From NCBI RefSeq assembly GCF_016792905.1, contig NZ_JAEULP010000056.1, positions 1 to 64,000 on the forward strand: a DNA stretch of 64,000 nt, in the 5' to 3' direction. Made by a program: the position numbers and the translations under genes. The DNA is from Tabrizicola sp. (GTDB taxonomy: Bacteria; Pseudomonadota; Alphaproteobacteria; Rhodobacterales; Rhodobacteraceae). A model generated the notes under the pieces. That model ran no database searches. It was not told the DNA's origin and was given only the letters and a program-made list of their open reading frames with translations. Positions within the stretch are counted from its first letter, which is position 1, and the number at the start of each line of letters is the position of its first letter. This document shows, in pieces, positions 44,565 through 52,446 of this stretch.

Positions 44565-46078
44565 GCCTTCGCCTCCAGGATCGCCCCCGCCGCGTTCCAT
44601 CCTGCCGCGCCGTTGATGCCGCCGCCCGGATGGCTGCCCGCCCCCGCAAGCCACAAGCCCGGCAGAGGCGTGGAATATTGCGCTGCGGCAAATGTCGGGC
44701 GGTTGAACAGCATCTGTTCCACCGCGAGTTCCCCATGATGCCAGTTGCCGCCGACCATGCCGAAGCGCGCCTCGATGTCCTGCGGCATCAGGAGTTCGGC
44801 CTGAACGACCAGCGACCGCAGCCCGGGTGAGTGCTGCTCCAGGACGTTCAGCGTATTCTCCAGCATCTCGGCCCGCGCCGCCTCCAGCCCGGCTTTCGGG
44901 GCGTGAGGTGCGTATTGGACGATGGCAGTAAGGACATGGTGCCCCGCCGGGGCCAGCCCGGGGTCATGCGCCGAGGGCAGGATAACCTCCATCACCGGCA
45001 GCTCGGGCACTTCGCCGTATTTCACCGGGTTGAAGGCGCGCTCCACCGCCTCGGAGGAGGGGGCGATGACGATGCGGGACTTAAGATCGGCACCGCGGAA
45101 ATCGGGGGTGCCGCGGAGGGCAAGATGCAGCTTTGCCGCTGCCCCGCGCATCCGGACATGGCCTGTCGCCTTGAAGAACCCGGCATCAAGGGCTGCCGCA
45201 CCCACAAGTTGATGAAGGGTCGTGCGCGGATTCATTGCCGAGACCACCAGGCCGACCCGCACCACCTCGCCACCCTCGAGCCGCACGCCGACGGCGCGGT
45301 CGCCCTCGACCACGATCTTCTCCACTGCAGACCCGGTGCGGACCTCGACGCCCGCTGCCGCAGCCGCCTTGCCCATGGCCACGGCCAGCGCACCCATGCC
45401 GCCCTTGGGCAAGAGCGGGTCGGCCCCGCGCGCCAGTCGATCAAGATAGAGGATCAGCGAATTGGGCGAGCGCGGGCCAAGCCAGGCCCCGAGCGTGGCG
45501 TCGAAGGCCAGAAGACCCTTGAGCCTGTCATCGCTCAACTCGTCCTCGGCCACGTCGTGGACATTGATCAGGACCATCCGCAGCAGTTCGCGGAAGTCGT
45601 CCTTGCCGAGGGCACGGATACCAAGACCCTGCCGCGCCAGCCCGAACAGCCGGTTCTCACCAGCCAGACGCACGGGCCGCATCTGCCGTAACGGCGCCAG
45701 AACCCGGGCAAAAGCCGAAAGCTTCCGGTGCAATGCCTCCCAGGCCGCAGCGTCGACACCAGAGGTCTTGCCACCCCTGACCGTCAGCGATTCTGCTTCG
45801 CCGGACAGCACCGTGGTCGCCAGCGCAGGGTGGAAGGCAAGGCCGTGGCGGTCGAGAGCCATCGCCTCGACAACCCGCGTATCCAGCCCTTGCGTCAGGT
45901 GCGCCAGTGCGGGGGCATGGTAGCCCGGGGCAAATTCCCGCTCTCCCGCTCCGCCGCCGACAACCTCGGACGCTTCCAGCAGCGTGACCTTGCGGCCCTT
46001 CGCGGCCAGCCGGGCGGCACAGGCCAGCCCGTTGACGCCCCCCCCGATGACCAGAACCTCAGAGGACGGCGTAGGCAT
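44561..46078 (-). CDS. Phytoene-desaturase-like FAD-dependent oxidoreductase (second of two)
   Basis: The 505-aa product has an N-terminal FAD-binding motif (VLVIGGGVNGLACAARLAAKG) with the ribose Glu following (VTLLEASEVVGGGAG), a middle substrate domain, and the C-terminal FAD contact LWLAGAGSHPGGGINGAAGWNAA. This is the phytoene desaturase/all-trans-retinol isomerase-like subgroup, which includes many amine- or alcohol-oxidising proteins besides carotenoid enzymes. No carotenoid gene is nearby. It shares the GSHPGGG end with the gene upstream (GSSTHPGGGV), so the pair arose by duplication. It overlaps its neighbours by 20 and 4 bp. Confidence 0.83.
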   Translation of the reverse strand: MPTPSSEVLVIGGGVNGLACAARLAAKGRKVTLLEASEVVGGGAGEREFAPGYHAPALAHLTQGLDTRVVEAMALDRHGLAFHPALATTVLSGEAESLTVRGGKTSGVDAAAWEALHRKLSAFARVLAPLRQMRPVRLAGENRLFGLARQGLGIRALGKDDFRELLRMVLINVHDVAEDELSDDRLKGLLAFDATLGAWLGPRSPNSLILYLDRLARGADPLLPKGGMGALAVAMGKAAAAAGVEVRTGSAVEKIVVEGDRAVGVRLEGGEVVRVGLVVSAMNPRTTLHQLVGAAALDAGFFKATGHVRMRGAAAKLHLALRGTPDFRGADLKSRIVIAPSSEAVERAFNPVKYGEVPELPVMEVILPSAHDPGLAPAGHHVLTAIVQYAPHAPKAGLEAARAEMLENTLNVLEQHSPGLRSLVVQAELLMPQDIEARFGMVGGNWHHGELAVEQMLFNRPTFAAAQYSTPLPGLWLAGAGSHPGGGINGAAGWNAAGAILEAKA

Positions 46079-47672
46079 CGCGCATCCCCCCCTTCGCACC
46101 GGCCTCGCGCAGCATCTCGGCCGCGGCATTGCGCCCCGGTGCCCCCATCACCCCGCCGCCCGGATGGGTGGAGGAGCCGCAGATCCACAGATCCCTGATC
46201 GGGCTGCGGTACTGCGCGTATCCAGGCACCGGGCGGTTGAAGAGAAGCTGGTCGAAGGTCAGTTCGCCCTGGAAGATATTGCCCTCGGTCAGGCCAACCT
46301 CCGCCTCCAGCTCGCGCGGCGTGCGGACCTCGACATGCAAGACGCGATCCTTGAAGCCGGGGCTGTAGGTCTCGATCTGGTTCAGGCAGGTGTCGCGGAA
46401 TGCGTCGCGGTCGGCGTCGGTCCAGTCGCGACCCTCGATCTTGGGGGGAGCATATTGCACGAAGGAGGACATGAAATGCTTGCCCGGCGGGGTCATCGTC
46501 GGGTCGATCATGGTCGGGATCATCACGTCCTGGAACGGATCGCGACTGAAACGGCCATTCTTCCAGTCGTCATAGCCGCGCTCCATCTTCTCGATGGAAT
46601 CGGTGAAATGCAGGTCGCCGCGAATATTGGGCGCACCTTCCGGCAAGGCCGGGAAGACCGGGGTGCTATCAAGCGCAATGTTCAGCTTGCCCGAGGAGCC
46701 GCGGATCTTGAACGCCTTGACGCGCTTCACGAAATCGTCCGGCAGTTCGGCTTCATCGACATGTTTCAGGAACGTGCGCTTCACGTCCATGTTGGAGATC
46801 ACGCGCTTGCCCCGCACTTCATCGCCATTGGCCAGCACGACACCGACCGCGCGACCGCTCTGGACCAGGATCTTCTCGACCCCCTGCCCCGTCCGCACCT
46901 CGCCCCCCGCAGCCTTCAGACTGGCCGTCAGCGCCCGCGTGATCGACCCCATGCCGCCACGCGCAAAGCCCCAGGCGCCGACGTTGCCATCCACATCACC
47001 CATGTAGTGGTGCAACAGGACGTAGGCCGATCCCGGCGACATCGGTCCAAGCGCGGTGCCGATGATCGCCGAGACGGCGAGATACCCCTTGATCACCGGG
47101 CTTTCGAAATACTGGTCCAGGAAATCGGCGATGCTCATGGTCCAGAACTGCACCATCCGCGCGCGCATCTCCTCGGACAGCGCGCCCATCTGGCGACCGA
47201 GCCACATCAGTTCCGCAAGGTCGCGCGGGCGGAAGCTTGACGGATCAGGCGGCGTGCGCAGCAGCATCGGCCGGATGAAGCGGCAAAAGCGCAAAACGTC
47301 GCGGGCGTAGATGTCATAGGCCTCGGCGTCGCGCTTCGAGTGGCGTGCGAACTCACGGCGGTTGGCGTCGTGGTCGCGGAACATGCCAAGGTAGCCTCCA
47401 CCCTCCTGGAACACCGCGCCGCCCTCGTAGGGCAGGATCTGCAGGCCATGCTTCGGCAATTCCAGGTCGCGCATTATTTCGGGTCGAAACAGCGAGGAGA
47501 CGTAGGAACAGTTGGAATAGGTGAAGCCCGGATAGAGCTCGCGGCTGACCGCGGCGCCGCCGATCCAGTCGTTCTTTTCGACCACGCAGACCTTCATTCC
47601 GGCGCGTGCCAGATAGCTGGCGGTCACCAGTCCATTGTGGCCCGCGCCGACGATCACTGCGTCATAGGTCAT
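46059..47672 (-). CDS. Phytoene-desaturase-like FAD-dependent oxidoreductase (first of two)
   Basis: The 537-aa product has the FAD motif AVIVGAGHNGLVTASYLARAG with VCVVEKNDWIGGAAVS, a central domain (FWTMSIADFLDQYFESPVIKGYLA; GGMGSITRALTASLKAAGGEVRTG) and the C-terminal FAD contact LWICGSSTHPGGGVMGAPGRNAA. It is a paralogue of the next gene. An oxidase or dehydrogenase acting on a C-N or C-OH bond of the operon's substrate is the likely role. The start overlaps the aminotransferase stop (ATGA). Carotenoid desaturation is unlikely from the context. Confidence 0.85.
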   Translation of the reverse strand: MTYDAVIVGAGHNGLVTASYLARAGMKVCVVEKNDWIGGAAVSRELYPGFTYSNCSYVSSLFRPEIMRDLELPKHGLQILPYEGGAVFQEGGGYLGMFRDHDANRREFARHSKRDAEAYDIYARDVLRFCRFIRPMLLRTPPDPSSFRPRDLAELMWLGRQMGALSEEMRARMVQFWTMSIADFLDQYFESPVIKGYLAVSAIIGTALGPMSPGSAYVLLHHYMGDVDGNVGAWGFARGGMGSITRALTASLKAAGGEVRTGQGVEKILVQSGRAVGVVLANGDEVRGKRVISNMDVKRTFLKHVDEAELPDDFVKRVKAFKIRGSSGKLNIALDSTPVFPALPEGAPNIRGDLHFTDSIEKMERGYDDWKNGRFSRDPFQDVMIPTMIDPTMTPPGKHFMSSFVQYAPPKIEGRDWTDADRDAFRDTCLNQIETYSPGFKDRVLHVEVRTPRELEAEVGLTEGNIFQGELTFDQLLFNRPVPGYAQYRSPIRDLWICGSSTHPGGGVMGAPGRNAAAEMLREAGAKGGMRDAYAVL

Positions 47673-49039
47673 TCAGCCGCATCCAGCCGTCCGTCGGCCT
47701 GATCCTGCAGGGTCAGGTCCACCGCAGTTTCCACGGCCCTCAGCGTGTCGGTCAGGCAGGTGTCATCCAGACCATGCGCCTCGCACATGAACCAGGGCTC
47801 GCGGCTGTCCGGCTCAACGATGATACCGAGGTCATGCAGGTAGTGCGCCATCCGGTCGTAGAAGCTGTAATCGCTGGTCTTCCAGGCGCGGTAGTTGTCG
47901 GGCGGTTCGGCGGCGAAGAAGATGCCGAACATGGACGGATGGCCCGAGAAGCTGTGAGTGACCCCGCGCGCGGTCAGGATTTCGGAGATACCGGCCTTCA
48001 GCCGCTCGCCGTAACCAGCCAGAGTGTCCAGCGCTGGGGTCTCGTCAAGGATGCGCAAACATTCCTCGGCTGCGGCCAGGCTGACGGAATGGGCCGTATA
48101 GGTGCCGCCATGGCTGGCGCCGCCATAGCGGAAAGTCCGCATCACATCCTCGCGTCCCGCAACCAGGCTTATCGGATAGCCGTTGGCGATGGCCTTGGCG
48201 AAGGTGGTGATGTCGGGACGGATGCCTAGGATGCCCTGTATCCCGCCCTTGCCAACGCGGAAGCCGGTCTTCACCTCGTCGATGATCAAGAGAACGCCGT
48301 AGCGGTCGCACAGATCGCGGGCGAGCTGCACATAGTCGCGACGCGCGGAAATCCCGCAGCAGTTGCCCTGGATCGGCTCGATCAGCATCGCCGCCAGTCG
48401 GTCGCCCTGTGTCTTGAACGTGTCTTCCAGCCGCTGCAGGTCGTTCATAGGTACAAGATGAGCAAGCTTTTTTACCGTCGGCGGGATGCCCTTGCCATAG
48501 GGCACGACCTCGGGGTCGGCATTGCCGCCCGGCGACCAGTGGTCCATATCCGCCATCCACATCGCCGCGTCAAAGAGACCGTGATAGCCGCCTTCGACCA
48601 GGAGGTACTCCTCGCGGCCCGTGTAGGCCCGGGCGAGCCGGAGCGCGGCCATCACCGCCTCGGTGCCAGAATTGGAGAACCGGACAAGTTCCGCCGCCGG
48701 GACCATCTTCGAGATTCGGTCGGCGACCGTCAGTTCCTTCTCGGTCGATAGCGCGAAGACGCCGCCCACCTCCATTCCCTTGCGCGCTGCGGCATCTACC
48801 CGGTCGTCGGCATAGCCGAGGATCGCCGGGCCATACCCCAGGCGGTAGTCCACATAGCCGTTGCCGTCGATGTCCCAGGTCCGCCCGCCCTTGCCGCGGT
48901 GGACATAGATCGTTCGGTCGTCGCCCCAGTAGCGGAAGGTCGAGGACACGCCCAGCGGCAGCCGCTGTACCGCACGCTGGAACTGCGCGTTGGACTTTGT
49001 CAGGTCGCGGTGCGGATAGGCGGTCGTCGCGACGGGCAT
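47669..49039 (-). CDS. Class III aminotransferase (glutamate-1-semialdehyde aminomutase-like)
   Basis: PLP enzyme of 456 aa: NGYVDYRLGYGPAILGYADD, the cofactor phosphate site FSNSGTEAVMAALRLARAYTG, IIDEVKTGFRVGKGG (Asp that binds the PLP ring nitrogen) and the Schiff-base Lys in TTFAKAIANGYPISL. The class includes omega-amino acid transaminases and GSA aminomutase; RVGKGG and the length favour the GSA-like group of catabolic enzymes. ATG 49039 follows GGAGG by about 4 bases; an earlier frame start lacks one. It is the first gene of the 13-gene run and would accept the amino or keto product of the pathway. Confidence 0.87.
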   Translation of the reverse strand: MPVATTAYPHRDLTKSNAQFQRAVQRLPLGVSSTFRYWGDDRTIYVHRGKGGRTWDIDGNGYVDYRLGYGPAILGYADDRVDAAARKGMEVGGVFALSTEKELTVADRISKMVPAAELVRFSNSGTEAVMAALRLARAYTGREEYLLVEGGYHGLFDAAMWMADMDHWSPGGNADPEVVPYGKGIPPTVKKLAHLVPMNDLQRLEDTFKTQGDRLAAMLIEPIQGNCCGISARRDYVQLARDLCDRYGVLLIIDEVKTGFRVGKGGIQGILGIRPDITTFAKAIANGYPISLVAGREDVMRTFRYGGASHGGTYTAHSVSLAAAEECLRILDETPALDTLAGYGERLKAGISEILTARGVTHSFSGHPSMFGIFFAAEPPDNYRAWKTSDYSFYDRMAHYLHDLGIIVEPDSREPWFMCEAHGLDDTCLTDTLRAVETAVDLTLQDQADGRLDAAE

Positions 49040-49059
49040 GAAACCTCCAGCGGATGCTT

Positions 49060-49079
49060 GTGCCACGACAGCTTGGCAC
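49060..49079. promoter_or_regulatory. Inverted repeat in the operon leader
   Basis: GTGCCA (49060-49065) and TGGCAC (49074-49079) form a 6-bp perfect inverted repeat with 8-base spacing, 21 bp before the aminotransferase start codon. It could be an operator or a leader hairpin. Confidence 0.3.
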
Positions 49080-49094
49080 GCGACTGACTGAACT

Positions 49095-49109
49095 GTCAAT
49101 CATATTGAC
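49095..49109. promoter_or_regulatory. Candidate operator of the 13-gene operon
   Basis: GTCAAT-CAT-ATTGAC is a perfect 15-bp palindrome 56 bp before the aminotransferase start. Its minus-strand half contains TTGACA (a possible -35) at 49099-49094, so a bound protein would block the promoter. No regulator gene is found in the operon itself. The 231-bp gap 49040-49270 holds nothing else clear. Confidence 0.45.
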
Positions 49110-49270
49110 GCCTCTCCTCACCAGCCTCCTGGTTCATGACGAGCGCCTCGCACCCGCGAAGAAGATGCTCTCGGCGGTTGGCGCGTGTTCACGCCCCTTG
49201 AAGGTCGGTCGGACCGCATGACCGGTCACAGGCGCGCGACTTCATCTATCTTGCAGGCCTTGTTTCTGGA

Positions 49271-50977
49271 TCAGCAGCCTTCGGGTCCCAGGAAGTCAAA
49301 ATCGCAGCCCTCGGTCGCCGAGGTGACGTGCTCATGGTAAAGCCGTGTATAGCCGCGCTTCGGTTGATGTGTTGGCACCGTTCTTTCCGCAGTGCGTCGC
49401 GCCAGCGTCGCATCATCAACGAGCAGGTCGATCCGCTTGTCAGCGGCAGAGAGACGGATCCTGTCGCCAGTGCGCACGAGAGAAAGCGGTCCGCCGATTG
49501 CTGCCTCGGGCGAGACATGAAGAACGATGGTGCCGAAGGCAGTGCCGGACATGCGGGCATCCGAAATGCGCACCATGTCCTTGACACCCGCCTGCGCCAG
49601 TTTCTTCGGGATCGGCAGGTATCCGGCCTCGGGCATGCCGCTGGGGCTTTTCGGACCGGCGTTCTGGAGGACCAGGATGTCGTCGGCGGCCACGTCCAGA
49701 CCGGGGTCGTCAATCCGTTCCGCGAGGTCTTCCAGCGAGGCGAAGACCACTGCCCGACCTTCGTGTTCCAGAAGCGCGTCGGTCGCAGCGGCTCGTTTCA
49801 GGATGGCACCTTCCGGCGCAAGACTGCCCCGGAGTGCGATCAGCCCGCCCACGGGAGAGATCGGATCAGTTGCCTCGCGGATCACGGCACGATCGATCGG
49901 ATCGGGCAACGGGTGGGCCAAGCGATCGGCAAGCGTCTCGCCAGTGACACTGACGGTTTCTGTTTCCAACTGCGGCGCGATTTCGCGCAGTACGCCTTCC
50001 AGACCTCCGGCATAGTGGAAATCCTCCATGTAGCCCGCACCGACGGGCTTCAGATCGACCAGAACCGGCGTTTCGTCCGAAAGCCGATTGAAAGCGTCGA
50101 GGTCCAGCTTGATGCCGATGCGGCGGGCGACCGCAGCCAGGTGGATGACGGCATTGGTCGAGCCCGACACCGCCAGCAGAACGCGCTGCGCATTGCGGAC
50201 AGCGGCGGGGACAACAACTTCAGTCGGTCTCGGCCCTCCGGTCAGCGCCATCCCGGCGGCCAGCGCCCCGGTTTCCTCGCAATTGCGCAGCCGGTCGGCG
50301 TGGACCGCCGGGATCGCGGCCGATCCGGGCAGCAGCATCCCCAGCGTCTCGGCCAACAGCGCCATGGTCGAGGCGGTGCCCATCACGGCGCAGGTGCCAG
50401 CGGTCACCGCAAGGCGCCCCTCAACCTGGTCAATCTCGTCCGCAGAGACCTTTCCTGCACGAAAGCTGCCCCAGAAACGACGGCAATCGGTGCAGGCGCC
50501 CAGCCGCTCGCCTCGATGGCGACCCGTCATCATCGGCCCGGCAACGACCATTACGGCAGGCTTGTCGGCGGAAATCGCGCCCATCAGCATGGCGGGCACG
50601 GTCTTGTCGCAGCCGCCCATCAGCACCACGGCATCCATCGGCTGGGCGCGGATCATTTCTTCCACCGCCATCGCCATCAGGTTGCGATAGACCATCGACG
50701 TGGGCGACAGGAAGACCTCACCCAGCGAGATCACCGGGAAGGTAATCGGCAAGGCACCGGCGGCAAGGACACCGCGCGTCACTGCCTCGATCATCTCGGG
50801 GAAGTGGCGGTGGCAGTTGTTGAAGCCGCTTTCACTGGTGCAGATGCCGACGATGGGTTTATCCAGTGCCGCACCGGTATAGCCCATCGATTTGGCGAAA
50901 GAGCGGCGCAGATAGCGCGCGAAGTCCCGGTCGCCATAGTTGGTCAGTCCGTTGTCAAGGCCCTGCGGCTTGGTCAT
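49271..50977 (-). CDS. IlvD/Edd-family sugar-acid dehydratase
   Basis: Fe-S dehydratase turning an aldonate into a 2-keto-3-deoxy acid. The 568-aa product has cluster Cys in GGCDKTVPAMLMGA, CTDCRRFWGSF and TAGTCAVMGTASTMALLAE, plus NAGPKSPSGMPEAGYLPIPKKL and MSGTAFGTIVLHVSPEAA near the C-terminus. The CDKTVPA form and the length fit the arabinonate/xylonate/gluconate branch, not biosynthetic IlvD. It is the last gene of the IclR-led operon, 12 bp after the aldehyde dehydrogenase. The exact aldonate is unknown. Confidence 0.87.
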   Translation of the reverse strand: MTKPQGLDNGLTNYGDRDFARYLRRSFAKSMGYTGAALDKPIVGICTSESGFNNCHRHFPEMIEAVTRGVLAAGALPITFPVISLGEVFLSPTSMVYRNLMAMAVEEMIRAQPMDAVVLMGGCDKTVPAMLMGAISADKPAVMVVAGPMMTGRHRGERLGACTDCRRFWGSFRAGKVSADEIDQVEGRLAVTAGTCAVMGTASTMALLAETLGMLLPGSAAIPAVHADRLRNCEETGALAAGMALTGGPRPTEVVVPAAVRNAQRVLLAVSGSTNAVIHLAAVARRIGIKLDLDAFNRLSDETPVLVDLKPVGAGYMEDFHYAGGLEGVLREIAPQLETETVSVTGETLADRLAHPLPDPIDRAVIREATDPISPVGGLIALRGSLAPEGAILKRAAATDALLEHEGRAVVFASLEDLAERIDDPGLDVAADDILVLQNAGPKSPSGMPEAGYLPIPKKLAQAGVKDMVRISDARMSGTAFGTIVLHVSPEAAIGGPLSLVRTGDRIRLSAADKRIDLLVDDATLARRTAERTVPTHQPKRGYTRLYHEHVTSATEGCDFDFLGPEGC

Positions 50978-50989
50978 GGCTCGGTCCTT

Positions 50990-52435
50990 TCAGGCAAGAC
51001 TCAGGCGGTGTCGGGTGTATTTCGGGCTGAGGTAGTCGAGGATGCCAAGGCTGCCGCCCTCGCGACCGAAACCGGACTGTTTCGAGCCACCAAAGGGGGC
51101 TTCGGCGGTGGCGAGCAGCGTTTCGTTGATACCTACCATACCTGCCTCCAATCTGTCGGCGGTGCGCGCGGCAAGCGCGGCGTTCTCTGTGAAGACATAG
51201 GCGGAAAGGCCGAAGTCAGTGGAATTGGCGCAAGCGATCACTTCGTCGAAATCCTCCCAGGCGGCGATCGGGGCGACCGGTGCAAAGGGTTCCTCGTGCA
51301 TGATGCGGGCGTGGTCCGGCACATCGGACAAGACGGTGGGTTCCAGGAAATGCCCGTGGTTCAGATGGGCCGGTCTGTTGCCTCCGGCCAACAGGCGCGC
51401 GCCGTTGTCGCGGGCGTCGGCAATGAGGGCAAGGGCTGTCTCGACCGCGCCGGCGCGGATCATCGGGCCCATCGTCGTGGATGGATCCAGCCCGTCTCCC
51501 AGGCGAAGGTCGCCGGCGACTTCAGCGAAGGCCGTCTCGAAGGCTGGCAGGATCGAACGGTGGACATAGAAGCGCGACGGCGAGATGCAGACCTGGCCGC
51601 AGTTACGGAACTTGGTCGCGGCAAGCTTGCGCGCGGCCGCCACGGGATCGGTGTCGGCATGGACGATAACTGGTGCATGGCCGCCAAGCTCCATCGTCAC
51701 CTTCTTCACGTCATTTGCGGCAATGCGAAGCACCTGCCGTCCGACCGACACCGACCCGGTCAGCGAGACCTTGCGGATCACCGGAGCGCGGATCAGCCGC
51801 TCGACCATCGGCATCGCGGGACCCGTGAGGATCGATAGAATGCCGCCGGGCAGTCCCGCTGCGACAAGCGCATCGGCCAGCGCGAAGCAACTCCCAGGCG
51901 CTTCGCTGGCGGGGCGGGCGACGATGCTGCATCCGGCGGCCAGCGCGGCGGCGATCTTGCGGGCCGGGAGCAGCATCGGGAAGTTCCAGGCCGTCAGGGA
52001 CAGGCAGGGGCCGATGGGCTGGTAGCTGACGGAAAGTCGTTCGTGCGGGTTCCGGCCCGGGATCGTCTGCCCATAGATGCGCTTGGCCTCTTCACCCTGC
52101 CATTCGAACTGGTCCGCGCTGGCGTTGACCTCGGCACGCGCCTCGGCCAGGGGCTTGCCGGTTTCGGCCGACATCACCCGGGCGAGCGGGTCGGCGTTGG
52201 CCCGCAGGTAGTCAGCCGTGCGTCTCAAGACCTTTGAGCGATCCCATGCCGAAGTGGCCGCCCAGCCGGGAAAGCTGCGGCCGGCGGCGGATAGGGCGGC
52301 GTCTTGATCGGCTTCGGTCGCGACGGGGATGGTGCCGATCATGGCCTCGGTCACGGGACTGTGGACGGGCATAGTCGCGCCATCGGCAGCGGCACGCCAC
52401 TGGCCGTCGAGAAAGAGCCCTTGGGAGGAATACAT
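50990..52435 (-). CDS. NAD(P)-dependent aldehyde dehydrogenase (semialdehyde type)
   Basis: The 481-aa product has the ALDH landmarks LSLTAWNFPMLLPARKIAAALAAG, LTGSVSVGRQVLRIAA, the general-base Glu in VTMELGGHAPVIV (about 250) and the nucleophile Cys in NCGQVCISPSRFYVH (about 285), then EEPFAPVAPIAAW and FGGSKQSGFGREGG at the end. Pattern and length fit succinate- or 2-oxoglutarate-semialdehyde dehydrogenases, as at the end of Weimberg-type sugar oxidation. ATG 52435 was chosen because the domain starts there. It lies 11 bp after the ThDP enzyme gene. Confidence 0.9.
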   Translation of the reverse strand: MYSSQGLFLDGQWRAAADGATMPVHSPVTEAMIGTIPVATEADQDAALSAAGRSFPGWAATSAWDRSKVLRRTADYLRANADPLARVMSAETGKPLAEARAEVNASADQFEWQGEEAKRIYGQTIPGRNPHERLSVSYQPIGPCLSLTAWNFPMLLPARKIAAALAAGCSIVARPASEAPGSCFALADALVAAGLPGGILSILTGPAMPMVERLIRAPVIRKVSLTGSVSVGRQVLRIAANDVKKVTMELGGHAPVIVHADTDPVAAARKLAATKFRNCGQVCISPSRFYVHRSILPAFETAFAEVAGDLRLGDGLDPSTTMGPMIRAGAVETALALIADARDNGARLLAGGNRPAHLNHGHFLEPTVLSDVPDHARIMHEEPFAPVAPIAAWEDFDEVIACANSTDFGLSAYVFTENAALAARTADRLEAGMVGINETLLATAEAPFGGSKQSGFGREGGSLGILDYLSPKYTRHRLSLA

Positions 52436-52446
52436 CGGCTTGTCCT

